Below, piece by piece: positions 10,099 through 19,391 of a stretch of 64,000 nt of DNA (position 1 is the first letter of the stretch; every line of letters begins with the position of its first letter). This stretch comes from Erythrobacter sp. Lineage in GTDB: Bacteria; Pseudomonadota; Alphaproteobacteria; Sphingomonadales; Sphingomonadaceae. Where the stretch lies: assembly GCF_030066995.1 (NCBI RefSeq), contig NZ_JASJAP010000006.1, forward strand, positions 62,001 to 126,000, in the 5' to 3' direction. Under the pieces are notes generated by a model. It was not told where the DNA came from, did not search any database, and worked only from the letters and a program-made list of their open reading frames with translations. Made by a program: the position numbers and the translations under genes.

Positions 10099-12483
10099 TT
10101 AGGCGGCGATCGAGGTGCTTGTCACTTCGTCAGCAAAGCTAAGTCCGGGGCGGTACCGCGCGTCGACACGGCCGTCCTTGAGCGTGAACAGATGCAGCCA
10201 GCCGTTATCGAACAGCTCACGCATGCCGGGGTGGCGTTCCAGCACATCAAGGATCGCTTCGCGCGGTGCCTCGATCATCACCGACAGACGCAGCGGTTCG
10301 TGGGCGAGTTCCTCTCCATCGTGCACACCTTGCCACGGCAGGCCCGGACGCAGTCGTCCGCTGTTGCCTTCGATAACGCCAATGCCGCCCACAACGTTGT
10401 GGATCAGCTTGTTGCCACCGCCAAAGATGTCGGGCGCGACCGAAGAGCCATAATATTGAAGCGAAATCCAGCTCGCCACGACGACCGGAGCGGTCAGGAC
10501 TAGCTCGAGAACGCTGAAGTCCTCATCGCTTTGCCAATCGTAGGAATTGAGGAAGGCGCGGCCGCCCAAATCCTTGCCCGCGGTCGCCGCGCGCGGGGCG
10601 GCTATGAAGGCGCCGCAGCCCGCCAAACCCCACTCCGGCCGTGTTTCGGCCCAGTTTCTTGCACGCGCGTGGAGGTTCTGCCATTTGGCACCCGGCAGGC
10701 GCGGAGCGCGCTCGGCGCGAGCGATCCAAGCCGCCTCTGAAAGCCAGCCGCGCACGAGGCCAAGATCGTGCGGAACATCCGTCACATCCTTGTCGTAGAG
10801 CGTCACCGCGTCCGTCGTCGTATCGTGCAGCCCGGCGATGAAAACCGTATCCTCGGGCACGTGCAGCCCGCGCTCGGCCAGGCCCGTACGGGTCTCGGGA
10901 TCGTTGAGCATGCCTGCCAGCACCCGTGTCGACACATCGCCCGCGTAGCCACCGCAAGCGCCGCAGTGATAGGCGCTTTCATGCGGGTTGTTGGTCACAT
11001 TGCCGCCGTGCCCAAGCAGCAGAACCACCTTTGCGAAATTGGTCGTCAGACCCATCGCGCCGAGAACGGTGGCTGCGGTGTCGACTTTCATCTTGGCGGA
11101 AAGACCGCCGACCACTTCGGGCATGGGCTCGGGCTTCGTCGGACCCTTGGCGAGACCCAACGCATCCTTCACCAGCTTGACCGCGTAAAGCGGCCCCATC
11201 GATTCGACAAAGGCAAAGGACGAGACCGCCGCCTGCTTGAACCGACCAAAGGCGCGCGCCGTGCGAGCCTTGATGCGGGTGCTTTCATCGACCTTCGGAT
11301 CGCCCTCGCTGGTTGTTTCAAGACCCGGATTCAGCAGGACAGGGAGCCGATTCTGGATCAGGTCCGAACCGTGCGGGCGGTGCGCCAGAGGCATGCCGAA
11401 GAAACCCGCAAATCCGATCGTCTCGACCCCGCTGTCGACGCTTTCGAGGGCGCGACGGAAGACTTCCGAGCGCACATCGATGCAGAAAGCGGCTTGAACG
11501 TGAGGACGCCCGGACACCTTGTCGGAACCATCAAGAGCGGCAATCAGGCGCCGCTGGTGTGCGCGGTCGGCGGAGTCCTGTAGGATCGCGAGCGTCACCT
11601 GATCCTGTGTGGCTTCGACCGGCGCAGCGTGGCCCGCCAGCGCGTCTGTCCACTCAGACTTCACTTCAGGAAACGCCTCCAGCAATGCCTCCTCCCAGAT
11701 CAGGCGTATGGCGAGCAAATCGGCGAGCGTGCGGTCGACATCCTCCTTTAGTTCCGCCTGCCACAGCATCCAGCGCGCGTGCTGAGCCCAGCCACCAAGG
11801 CTCATATAGAGGCGGTGGAACGCGGTCTCGGCTGCATCCGCTTGGATCCCAAGCTTGTCGGCGGCAAAAAGGATCGCGCGCTCAGTCGTGTCCGGCGCCG
11901 CGGCGACATGCGCGCAGAACCCGCCAAGGCCCGCAATTTCAGGGGTCAGATCGTGGCTCGCCCAGGCGCGCCAGGCGGCGAACGCCTCGGCACCGGGCGT
12001 GGGTGACCACAGAGCCTGACCGCGATCAAAGTGGCCCGATGCCCATTGCCCAAAGGTTTTTTCGATCACCGAGGGCCAGTCGGTGCCGCTTGTGCGCGCA
12101 GCGAGATCGGCGATGGTCGGCAGAGCGGGAGCGGCCGCAACATCCCCCAACGAAGAAGCCGCCAGTTTGAGCGCCGCGACACTCGAATGCTTGAGCGAAG
12201 AGGTGTTCGCCTCCAGCGCCGCCTCAAGATCTTCGTCGAGAATGAACCCCTCGCGAATGGCCTTGGCATAGGCTGAGCCCGTCTGCGTGATCCGCGTGCC
12301 CGCGACGCGCGACAGCCGCGCCGATGCGGTCGCGAGATCCTCACTCGTTTGCCCCAGGAAAGGGTTGACCGCGACCGTCGCATCAAGCGGGAATGCGGGC
12401 GGGATCGCACGCGCGGCGGCCTCGGCGGCGGTAAGCACTTCGGAAAGCCGAGCGGGGGTAATCTGCGAGGGATTGAGGAACAT
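10099..12483 (-). CDS. dabA: Inorganic carbon transporter subunit DabA (DUF2309)
   Basis: DabA is the carbonic-anhydrase-like cytoplasmic partner of DabB. Together they are known from Halothiobacillus and other bacteria to accumulate bicarbonate in an energy-coupled way. Four residues match the described zinc/active-site set: Cys334 and Asp336 in FCIDVRSE, His492 in LLGHGG and Cys507 in AYHCGACGG. The His-Cys spacing of 15 equals that of the characterised enzyme as I recall it. The ATG at 12481-12483 has a well-placed GGAG; an ATG at 12499-12501, just 4 bases past the dabB stop, is an alternative giving 6 more residues. The longer open frame running into dabB is an artefact. With the start used here the protein has 794 residues, a normal family length. 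Confidence 0.92.
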   Translation of the reverse strand: MFLNPSQITPARLSEVLTAAEAAARAIPPAFPLDATVAVNPFLGQTSEDLATASARLSRVAGTRITQTGSAYAKAIREGFILDEDLEAALEANTSSLKHSSVAALKLAASSLGDVAAAPALPTIADLAARTSGTDWPSVIEKTFGQWASGHFDRGQALWSPTPGAEAFAAWRAWASHDLTPEIAGLGGFCAHVAAAPDTTERAILFAADKLGIQADAAETAFHRLYMSLGGWAQHARWMLWQAELKEDVDRTLADLLAIRLIWEEALLEAFPEVKSEWTDALAGHAAPVEATQDQVTLAILQDSADRAHQRRLIAALDGSDKVSGRPHVQAAFCIDVRSEVFRRALESVDSGVETIGFAGFFGMPLAHRPHGSDLIQNRLPVLLNPGLETTSEGDPKVDESTRIKARTARAFGRFKQAAVSSFAFVESMGPLYAVKLVKDALGLAKGPTKPEPMPEVVGGLSAKMKVDTAATVLGAMGLTTNFAKVVLLLGHGGNVTNNPHESAYHCGACGGYAGDVSTRVLAGMLNDPETRTGLAERGLHVPEDTVFIAGLHDTTTDAVTLYDKDVTDVPHDLGLVRGWLSEAAWIARAERAPRLPGAKWQNLHARARNWAETRPEWGLAGCGAFIAAPRAATAGKDLGGRAFLNSYDWQSDEDFSVLELVLTAPVVVASWISLQYYGSSVAPDIFGGGNKLIHNVVGGIGVIEGNSGRLRPGLPWQGVHDGEELAHEPLRLSVMIEAPREAILDVLERHPGMRELFDNGWLHLFTLKDGRVDARYRPGLSFADEVTSTSIAA

Positions 12484-12505
12484 CGTTGTATCTCCGGCCA
12501 TCAGC

Positions 12506-14077
12506 TCATTGGGGTTTGCTCTTGGTCGCCGCGAAGCCGCCAATGGCGCGGTCGAGCAGAGCATTGAGATAGAGGCCGTTGGCCAGATGCACGCGCAGCC
12601 CTGCAGTCGAGGGGTGGTGCGCCCAAAGCGGGAAGAGCGCCTGCGCAAAGGCAACGAGGCCGAACGACACTACCGCCAAAACGATCAGAGCCCATTCCAG
12701 CGGGCCGGGCGTCGGCGCGGCGGGAAGGATCGGTCCCCAAACCGCCTGTGCAAGCACCTGGAAGGTGAAATAGGCGACCGCCGCGATGATCGACGAACCG
12801 ACAAGCCGCTGCGTCAGCTCGCGCGGGGCAAGGTCAGCCAGGCCCTGCGCGACCATGTAGGCAACACCGAAGATCAGGATCGCACCCAGAGCCAAGGCCT
12901 GCGGACTCTTTGGCCCAAAGGCGAAGATGAAAAGGCCTGCAATCAACGCGTAGAGCAGCATGGCGAGACCGAACGAATTCAGCACCGCTTTCACGCTAGG
13001 CGCGGCGACTGGTCCCGGGCGGCGCACTTTGGCAACGTCCTCGATCGCTCCGCCAGAGGAAAGGAAAGCGTGCGCCTTGTAAAGCGAGTGCGCGACGATG
13101 TGCAGCAGAGCGAGCGTCCACAGACCAAGGCCACACTGGAGCAGCATGAAGCCCATTTGCGAAACGGTGGACCAGGCTAGCGCGGTCTTGACGGCACTCT
13201 GGGTCAGCATGACGGCCGCGCCGAACAGCGCGGTAAAGCCGCCAATCATCACAAGCGCGGCCATCGCGCCCGAGCTTTGCTGAACCAGTCCGGCGTTGGC
13301 GATCAACAGAACGCCTCCCGAATTGATGATACCCGCGTGAAGGAGGGCGGAAACAGGCGTGGGCGCTTCCATCACTTCGGTGAGCCAGCCGTGCAACGGG
13401 AAGGCGGCGGTTTTGAGCGCCGCAGCGACGACAAGGAATACAACAGCGGCGTTGCCAACAAGGCCAAGACCCTGCGCCCAAGCCGCATCCGCCAGCGCAG
13501 ACAGTTCCAGCGTTCCAAACGCGGCGAACAGCATCGCCGTTGCCAGGATCAAAAACGCATCCCCCGCGTGCCACACGATCGCAAACTTCGTGGCAGCGCG
13601 CTGAGCCTCCGGGCGATCGGGATAAAACAGCAGAAGCCGCTTCAAGGTGAGCCCCACCGCCAGCGTCGCTATCACAAGGGTCGCAAGGCTTCCGGCCTGC
13701 GCAAAGACAAGCACCGAGGCGAGCGTTGTCAGCATCAAGGCGTGAAAGGCGCCCTCGCGGCTTTCGCCATCGAGATAAGTGCGGCTGTAGCGCATCACGA
13801 TCCAGCCGATAAAGCCCACCAGCAGCGCCATGGTTGCGCTGACCAGATCGGCGCGCAGGGCAATCAGAACGGGGCCTTCAAACGCGGCAACGCCCACGGC
13901 CCTGGCGGCCACGACCTGCACCAGACCGCCCGTTGTCAGAGCAAGCGAGAAAAGCGCCGCGAGCTCGGCAAGACGCGGTGTCAGGCCCGGTCGACGGCCC
14001 GGTCGCGACGCGGCAAACGCGGCCACGAGCAGCAGGACGATAGGCGCAAAGAACGACAAGGACGGCGCTGTAAGCAT
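12506..14077 (-). CDS. dabB: Proton-translocating subunit DabB (NuoL/ND5-like) of the DAB inorganic-carbon system
   Basis: This 523-residue polytopic membrane protein of the complex I antiporter-like family has about 14 hydrophobic helices. It includes the conserved LHGWLTEVMEAPTPVSALLH region and Lys/His residues typical of proton-conducting subunits. Immediately followed by dabA, it should use the proton gradient to drive DabA-dependent CO2 hydration, giving net bicarbonate uptake. No other complex I genes are present, which argues against a Nuo or Mrp role. CGGAG lies upstream of the ATG. It is divergent from a LysR regulator, which probably controls it. Confidence 0.9.
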   Translation of the reverse strand: MLTAPSLSFFAPIVLLLVAAFAASRPGRRPGLTPRLAELAALFSLALTTGGLVQVVAARAVGVAAFEGPVLIALRADLVSATMALLVGFIGWIVMRYSRTYLDGESREGAFHALMLTTLASVLVFAQAGSLATLVIATLAVGLTLKRLLLFYPDRPEAQRAATKFAIVWHAGDAFLILATAMLFAAFGTLELSALADAAWAQGLGLVGNAAVVFLVVAAALKTAAFPLHGWLTEVMEAPTPVSALLHAGIINSGGVLLIANAGLVQQSSGAMAALVMIGGFTALFGAAVMLTQSAVKTALAWSTVSQMGFMLLQCGLGLWTLALLHIVAHSLYKAHAFLSSGGAIEDVAKVRRPGPVAAPSVKAVLNSFGLAMLLYALIAGLFIFAFGPKSPQALALGAILIFGVAYMVAQGLADLAPRELTQRLVGSSIIAAVAYFTFQVLAQAVWGPILPAAPTPGPLEWALIVLAVVSFGLVAFAQALFPLWAHHPSTAGLRVHLANGLYLNALLDRAIGGFAATKSKPQ

Positions 14078-14188
14078 AGAGTGAGGCTCCGAAGGGGATC
14101 GAGCTGGATTTGGTCAAAGGCGTGTAGCGGCAAGCTTGCATTAAAAAAAATTCAATATTTCTCGCGAAACGTTCGCTATGATAGAACA
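14078..14188. promoter_or_regulatory. Divergent promoter region between dabB and the LysR gene
   Basis: The 111-base gap contains a markedly AT-rich stretch (about 14140-14160) in an otherwise GC-rich region. A perfect inverted repeat, GCGAA-ACG-TTCGC, sits at 14164-14176, ending 12 bases before the LysR ATG. This placement suits autoregulation and divergent control of dabBA by the LysR protein. The assignment is inference; no clear -35/-10 pair was identified. Confidence 0.5.
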
Positions 14189-15079
14189 ATGGCTGTTCTA
14201 AACCTGCACCACCTCCGCCTTTTTCGCGCCGTTGCGCGCGAGGGCACGCTCACCGGCGCGGCGCGCGCGCTCAACCTTTCTCAAAGCGCCGTCTCCACCC
14301 AGATCAAGGCGCTGGAAGCCGCCCTCGGTCACGATCTGTTCGAACGGCGCGGACGCAGCCTGGAGATCACCGAAGCCGGCCGCATCGCGCTCGACCACGC
14401 CGACGACATCTTTCGTACCGCCGATCACCTAACCGCCACGCTCTCCAGCGCCGAAGGGCAGCGCCGGGTCTTGCGGATCGGCGCGCTTGCGACGCTTTCG
14501 CGCAACTTCCAGATGCGGTTTCTGGAGCCTATTCTGGGCCGCGACGATGTTGAGGTGGTGCTTCGCTCAGGGTCTCAGGACAGCCTTCTGCGCGCGCTTG
14601 AGGGGCTCAGCCTTGATGCTGTGCTCACCAACCTCAGCCCCGCACGCGACGCGGGCAGCCCGTATCTGGTGACCCGAATAGACGAGCAACCGGTCAGTCT
14701 GGTTGGCTCGCCCGAACGGGCGCAGAGCTTGCGCAGCGGTGCCTCGATTGCGGAAGTCATCCGCGCGCACCCGCTCATCCTCCCAACCCCGGAAACATCG
14801 CTAAGGGCCGGTTTTGATGCGTTGATCGAGAGGCTCGCCCTTGATCGTCAGGGGATTGTCACACGCATCGCAGCGGAAGCGGATGACATGGCGATGCTGC
14901 GCCTTTTGGCCCGCGCGGATGTCGGAGTGGCAGTCATCCCGCCGATTGTCGTGCGCGACGAACTGGAGGCGGGCACCCTCGTGGAGATGCACCGACTGGA
15001 GGACTTGAGCGAGATATTCTGGGCGGTGACGATCCGCCGCCGCTTCCCCAATCCGCTGCTAACCGAGGTGCTTAACTAG
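14189..15079 (+). CDS. LysR-family transcriptional regulator, NhaR-like
   Basis: This 296-residue regulator has an N-terminal winged helix-turn-helix (about residues 3-62; LNLSQSAVSTQIKALE) and a LysR substrate-binding domain (about 90-290). The segment GRSLEITEAGRIALDHADDIF-like resembles NhaR more than CbbR. LysR genes of this type are found next to dabAB in other bacteria, so the likely target is the divergent dabBA operon, responding to low inorganic carbon or to ionic or pH stress. The ATG at 14189 begins the conserved domain (MAVLNLHHLRLF); the upstream extension of this frame runs antisense through dabB and is not coding. Confidence 0.9.
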   Translation: MAVLNLHHLRLFRAVAREGTLTGAARALNLSQSAVSTQIKALEAALGHDLFERRGRSLEITEAGRIALDHADDIFRTADHLTATLSSAEGQRRVLRIGALATLSRNFQMRFLEPILGRDDVEVVLRSGSQDSLLRALEGLSLDAVLTNLSPARDAGSPYLVTRIDEQPVSLVGSPERAQSLRSGASIAEVIRAHPLILPTPETSLRAGFDALIERLALDRQGIVTRIAAEADDMAMLRLLARADVGVAVIPPIVVRDELEAGTLVEMHRLEDLSEIFWAVTIRRRFPNPLLTEVLN

Positions 15080-15097
15080 CCGAGGCCATCTCGCAGT

Positions 15098-15718
15098 TCA
15101 GCCCCCGATCGACGCGATCGCCTCAGACAAGCTTACCACATCGCCGTATTTTGCGTTCATGTCGAACAGGTTGGCGCGGTGCGGGTCCTCCTGACGATCA
15201 CCCACCGCCTCTTCGATGATAATCGGGATGAACCCGTGGCTGCAGCAATCGACACAGGTCGCGCGGACACAGCCGCTTGTGGTCAATCCGGTGATGAGCA
15301 GGCTGTCGTGCCCCGCCGCGGTCAGCGTTGAGGCCAGCGACGTTCCGAAAAAGGCGCTGGGATACTGCTTGGAAAGGACAAGCTCGTCCTCGCCCGGCTC
15401 CAGACCCCGCGCCCATTCGCCATACCGATGCCCCTTCGCAAAACCCGCCAGCGGCGCGACTTTCTGGGCAAAACGTCCGCCGTCCCAAAGCGAGGGGTGG
15501 TACACGACTTGGGTGTAGATGACCGGCACACTCGCTCTCCTCGCCGCCTCACGCAAAATGAGCGCAGCAGCGAGCGCGTCGTCAACATCGGCGTAAAGCG
15601 GGCTCTCCGGCTCAAAATATGCGGCGACAAAGTCGATCAGGATCAGCGCCGGTCTGGCGCCGAACCCGATCCGGCCTTCATACACACCCGAATAGCTCGC
15701 TTGAAGATCATCGCTCAT
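15098..15718 (-). CDS. Isochorismatase-family cysteine hydrolase (N-carbamoylsarcosine amidase-like)
   Basis: This is a 206-residue cytoplasmic amidase of the isochorismatase fold. The catalytic triad is visible as Asp29 (LILIDF), Lys117 (LSKQYPSAF) and Cys150 (TTSGCVRATC). A cis-peptide-containing TTSGC motif is typical of amidohydrolases such as N-carbamoylsarcosine amidase, ureidoacrylate amidase and maleamate amidase, rather than of true isochorismatase. It lies 26 bases downstream of the TonB receptor gene on the same strand, so the two are probably co-transcribed. A hydantoinase pair nearby makes a carbamoyl or amide substrate plausible. The ATG at 15716-15718 is preferred over an upstream start that adds ten unconserved residues. 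Confidence 0.88.
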   Translation of the reverse strand: MSDDLQASYSGVYEGRIGFGARPALILIDFVAAYFEPESPLYADVDDALAAALILREAARRASVPVIYTQVVYHPSLWDGGRFAQKVAPLAGFAKGHRYGEWARGLEPGEDELVLSKQYPSAFFGTSLASTLTAAGHDSLLITGLTTSGCVRATCVDCCSHGFIPIIIEEAVGDRQEDPHRANLFDMNAKYGDVVSLSEAIASIGG

Positions 15719-15744
15719 GACGACGCCTTTAGCGCACGATGGCC

Positions 15745-18270
15745 TCAAAAGTTATAGGCGACTTCCACTCCAAAGCGCCGGAGACCTCCGGGCGAAATGA
15801 ACGAACCGCCAAACTCGATGGCGGGGATGACCTCATTCACATATTCCTCATTGGTGAGGTTCTCGGCAAAGGCAATGATTGTGATGCTATCGTCGATCTC
15901 GACACCGACGCGGACATCCAGGACACCGAAGGCCTCGCGCTCGGTGACCGTGTAGTCCGCATCGCCCACTTCAGCCGGAAGCGCCAGAGCCGAACCCGGC
16001 AGGAGCCCGCTGAAAAGCGTGGGAGAGGTGTCGTCCTGTACGGTGTGGAACCAGGTCGGCCCGGTGATGCGGTAGTCGGCGCGCGCGACGAAATCGAGAG
16101 TATCGGTCACCGGCACGTCGAACTGGCTTCCTACATTGATCGTGTAATCGGCAGTGTAAGGGGATTCGTTGCCCACTGTGACCGGGCGCGAGGCGTTCTC
16201 CTTGATCTCGCTTTCGGTGACATTGCCCGAGGCGAACAGCGTCCACCCATCGATCGGCTCCGCCACGATATTGAGTTCAGCCCCATAGATTTCGACCTCG
16301 TCGATGTTGGAGACCACCCGCAGCAATCCGAAATCGCCGACAAAGAACTCGAAGAACTGCATGTCATCGACATCGGTGTAGTATCCCGCCAGGTCGAAGG
16401 TTACCGCGCCGCCAAGCAAAGCGCCCTTGAGGCCCGCTTCGAAAGCCGACGACGTTTCTTTGCGGAACTGGTCTTCGATCAAGACGTCGGTGCCGATGAA
16501 CTGGTTGAAGCTTTGATCGACAATGGCGGCCGAGCCTTGGTTGTTGAAGCCGCCGGCTTTGAACCCAATGCCCCAGTTGGCGTAGAGATTGACCGTGTCT
16601 GTCAGCTCGTAGCGCAGCGAAATCTTGGGCTGAAACTGGCGGAATGTCTCCGACTGATCCGGGATCGGTCCGAAGGCAAGGCCAGGGTTGATCGGCGCGC
16701 CCGTAATCGGATCCGCCACATCCGGTACAAGGCTGGAAACGCTGCGATCCTCGATGTCGTAGCGGCCCGCCAGGCTGACGGTGAAGCGATCGCTCACATC
16801 CCAATCCACCGATGCAAACGCGGCGTAGACATCGGTCGAGAAGTCATCGTTGAACAGCTGCGATGTGGGGTTGAATGAACCCGGCGGATTGTAAAGCTCG
16901 CGGCTGACGCCCTCGCCCAGATCCGCGCCGATGCTGACCCCGACCTGGCGATCGATGTGAAGATAATACGCGCCCACCTGCCACTCGATTGGACCGCCTG
17001 TGTTCGACGCCAGGCGGACTTCCGCACTGAAATCGGTTTGATTGCGGATTTGCAGCTGGGTGCCATCGCAGGTCGTCGGGCTATAGGCGCCAAAGGTCGA
17101 TCCGGTGACCGGATCAAAGATGAAAGGCACGGGAGTCTCGCCGATAAAGGTCGGCGGATTGGTGGGAAAACCCGTCAGCTCAGCGGTCGAGGCGAAACAA
17201 GCGTTTGAGGCTGCGACCGAGTCCTCCGTCGCGCCTGGAAAGGTGAAGCGCGCAAAATCGGCCGACGTTCCGTCCGCGATCAAGAGCTGATCGACGTCGC
17301 TGTAGAGGCCCCAGGCGGTCAGCGTGACCGTTTCAAACTCGTGCCGAACCAGAGCGGAAAACTCGAAGGTCTCCTGCTCGTTGATCGGGCGAATGTTCGA
17401 ATAGTAATCGAATTGATGCTCGTTCACGTCTCCGAAGAAGGCGGGGTCTGTCCCCGCGAAGGCCGGCAGTTGAAACGTCGTGTTGAAGTTGATCGAGGCG
17501 GCCAGGAGGTCTTCGTAGCGCGCCTTGACGTCAAGCTCGGTGTTCGGCCCCAGCTCAGCAACAACCCGGCCATCGACCGACCAGATCTCCTGATCATCGA
17601 CCACATTGTCATCGAGGAAGCGATTGAAGAAGAAACCATCGGTACCGAAATAGTTGGCTGAAAGCACGAAACCCACACTCTCACTGAGCGGCGCGGCGAC
17701 ATATCCGTTGACCTGATAGGTGTTATCTTCAGCCGCCGAAGTGAGCAGACGGCCTTCAACCTCATCGCCCGGCTTTGCGGTTTGGATCACGATGGCGCCC
17801 GCCGCGGCGTTACGGCCGTAGAGCGCGCCCTGCGGCCCTTTCAGAACCTCGATCTGGCGCAGGGTGCCCTGCCGCTGGTTGAGCTGAGCCGTGTTGGTCT
17901 TCAAGATACCGTCGACCACCAGCGCGACCGAGCTCTCCGCGTCGCGCGCGCCATTGATCCCACGGATATTGATCTGGGTGTCGCCCGCTTCGGCTGTTCC
18001 CGTCACGATGGTGACGCCGGGGGTGAGCTGAACGAAGTCGTCCGCGCGCTCAATCCCGGCGGCGCGCAACGTATCCTGGGTGAACACGGTGATCGCGGCG
18101 GGCACTTCGGCGAGCGTTTCGGACTGCCGCCGTGCGGTCACTATGATTGTGTTGTCCTCACCCTCTTCGGTGGCGGCTTCGCCGTTGGTCTGGGCAGCGG
18201 CAGGCTGCGCGCTCGCCAGCGCCCCCAGAGCGACGCTGGAGACAAAAATGGATTTGGCGGATCGTGTCAT
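15745..18270 (-). CDS. TonB-dependent outer-membrane receptor
   Basis: This 841-residue outer-membrane receptor imports a specific ligand using TonB energy. It has a Sec signal peptide (about residues 1-23, ending AQPAAAQ) and a TonB-box-like NTIIVTARR. The plug domain (LTPGVTIVTG, INIRGINGARD) is followed by a long beta-barrel ending in the aromatic C-terminus VAYNF. The barrel resembles the large Sphingomonadales receptor families used for carbohydrates, aromatics or other organics rather than classic siderophore receptors, so the ligand is unknown. GAGGAA precedes the ATG at 18268-18270. The downstream amidase and the shared palindrome upstream tie it to the catabolic genes at 18.7-25.8 kb. 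Confidence 0.93.
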   Translation of the reverse strand: MTRSAKSIFVSSVALGALASAQPAAAQTNGEAATEEGEDNTIIVTARRQSETLAEVPAAITVFTQDTLRAAGIERADDFVQLTPGVTIVTGTAEAGDTQINIRGINGARDAESSVALVVDGILKTNTAQLNQRQGTLRQIEVLKGPQGALYGRNAAAGAIVIQTAKPGDEVEGRLLTSAAEDNTYQVNGYVAAPLSESVGFVLSANYFGTDGFFFNRFLDDNVVDDQEIWSVDGRVVAELGPNTELDVKARYEDLLAASINFNTTFQLPAFAGTDPAFFGDVNEHQFDYYSNIRPINEQETFEFSALVRHEFETVTLTAWGLYSDVDQLLIADGTSADFARFTFPGATEDSVAASNACFASTAELTGFPTNPPTFIGETPVPFIFDPVTGSTFGAYSPTTCDGTQLQIRNQTDFSAEVRLASNTGGPIEWQVGAYYLHIDRQVGVSIGADLGEGVSRELYNPPGSFNPTSQLFNDDFSTDVYAAFASVDWDVSDRFTVSLAGRYDIEDRSVSSLVPDVADPITGAPINPGLAFGPIPDQSETFRQFQPKISLRYELTDTVNLYANWGIGFKAGGFNNQGSAAIVDQSFNQFIGTDVLIEDQFRKETSSAFEAGLKGALLGGAVTFDLAGYYTDVDDMQFFEFFVGDFGLLRVVSNIDEVEIYGAELNIVAEPIDGWTLFASGNVTESEIKENASRPVTVGNESPYTADYTINVGSQFDVPVTDTLDFVARADYRITGPTWFHTVQDDTSPTLFSGLLPGSALALPAEVGDADYTVTEREAFGVLDVRVGVEIDDSITIIAFAENLTNEEYVNEVIPAIEFGGSFISPGGLRRFGVEVAYNF

Positions 18271-18692
18271 CAGGGATTCCTCAAAAGTCCATCCGACTGG
18301 CCCCCGCGTCTTACGCACGGCGTGTTTCCCACTCGGCGGGGATGGTGCGCCCTGGACCACCGATCCACGGCGCGCGGTTCTGAATCGAATGCGCCAGCCT
18401 CGCGGGTGTGGTCAGTCTCTCAAAGCGCGCGCTGGATCCCTGTCAGCCACGGCCCCTCGAGTGTTGACACAAGCCGGTCGCACTCACGTGGTGTCGTGCA
18501 CTTATTGTATACAATTTGCCCGCGTCAAGAAAAATTGATAGGCCGCACACAAGTGTAGGCGCGGGGACGTGAATTGAGGTTTTTGGGTCACGTTTTGAAC
18601 GCTTCGGAGACGCGCGCAGGGCCGGGTCAGGGGCGCTGTGTCGCTTTCTGGTGCGTTTCTGTACCCTTTGAGTGCCCTTCGGATTTGCCCGC
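18271..18692. other. Long divergent intergenic region (TonB receptor / GntR regulator)
   Basis: No gene is apparent in these 422 bases. They hold the palindrome ATTGTATACAAT at 18504-18515. Read toward the receptor gene, a TTGACG (-35-like, complement of 18523-18528) lies just before the palindrome, so the palindrome would fall in the spacer to any -10 element, giving a leader of about 230 bases. A TTGACA at 18464-18469 on the plus strand has no convincing -10. Confidence 0.55.
18504..18515. promoter_or_regulatory. Candidate GntR/FCD operator, copy 1
   Basis: ATTGTATACAAT is a perfect 12-bp palindrome. With the bases after it, the 14-base string TTGTATACAATTTG is repeated exactly at 20768-20781. 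Palindromes of the TTGTATACAA type are typical FadR/FCD-subfamily GntR operators, and such a regulator is encoded 178 bases away. Confidence 0.7.
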
Positions 18693-19370
18693 ATGAGCAC
18701 GGCGTCGGACACCGCCTATGAAAAGATCCGTCAGCATTTGCTCGAAGGAAGGGTTCGGCCCGGCGATCGCCTGACCGAAGAACAGCTTTCCGCAATTGCC
18801 GGTGTAAGCCGCACGCCGGTGCGCGAGGCGGTTTCCCGGCTGGAGCGCGAGCTGCTGCTGATGCGCACGCAATCCAATCGCATTGTCGTGCCCGATTGGG
18901 GCGAGGACGAGATCGATGAGTTGTTCACCCTGCGCCAGATGCTCGAAAGCCACGCCGCCGAGCGCGCCGCGACGAGGGTCAGCGCTCAGGACATCGACGA
19001 ACTTGCGCGGATCAATTCCGAACTGCACGAGGCGGTCGCGCTTGATCCTCCGGACGTGGCGCGCTTCCTCGATGCCAATCGCCTGTTTCACGAGGCGGTG
19101 ACCGAGGCGGCGCATTCGCCGCGCCTGGGGCGGATCCTGGCAACGCTGGTGGAGCAGCCCGTTGTCCTGCACACGGCGCGCGAATACTCGATTGAGGATC
19201 TGAGGCAATCCTCGCGCGATCACGACGAACTCATCGCCGCCTTTCGGGCGCGTGACCCGCACTGGGCGCGCGCGATCATGGGCAGCCATTTGCGCCGGGC
19301 GTTTCACGTCTTCGCCGACGCGATGGGCGAGCAGCGCTCAAGCGCGGAAGGAGCCTGCGCAGCAGAGTAA
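18693..19370 (+). CDS. GntR-family transcriptional regulator, FCD (FadR C-terminal) subfamily
   Basis: This is a 225-residue ligand-responsive regulator. The N-terminal winged helix (about residues 5-68) includes LTEEQLSAIAGVSRTPVREAVSRL. The all-helical FCD domain (about 75-210) carries the metal- or ligand-binding set Asp127, His133, His177 and His199. Such proteins usually repress catabolic operons and release on binding an organic acid. The ATG at 18693 begins the conserved domain; seven residues of an upstream extension are not needed. It sits between the receptor/amidase pair and the CoA-transferase/lyase genes, and both flanking promoter regions carry the same palindrome, so it is the likely local regulator. 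Confidence 0.92.
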   Translation: MSTASDTAYEKIRQHLLEGRVRPGDRLTEEQLSAIAGVSRTPVREAVSRLERELLLMRTQSNRIVVPDWGEDEIDELFTLRQMLESHAAERAATRVSAQDIDELARINSELHEAVALDPPDVARFLDANRLFHEAVTEAAHSPRLGRILATLVEQPVVLHTAREYSIEDLRQSSRDHDELIAAFRARDPHWARAIMGSHLRRAFHVFADAMGEQRSSAEGACAAE

Positions 19371-19391
19371 GCGCAGCGGAGTAGGCGCGGC

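Noticed and set aside
12502-12654. N-terminal extension of dabA into dabB
   Set aside because: It overlaps dabB coding sequence, is unlike DabA, and better-placed starts exist at 12501 and 12483.
13277-14188. Long in-frame extension upstream of the LysR gene
   Set aside because: It runs antisense through dabB and the divergent promoter; the LysR domain begins exactly at the ATG at 14189.
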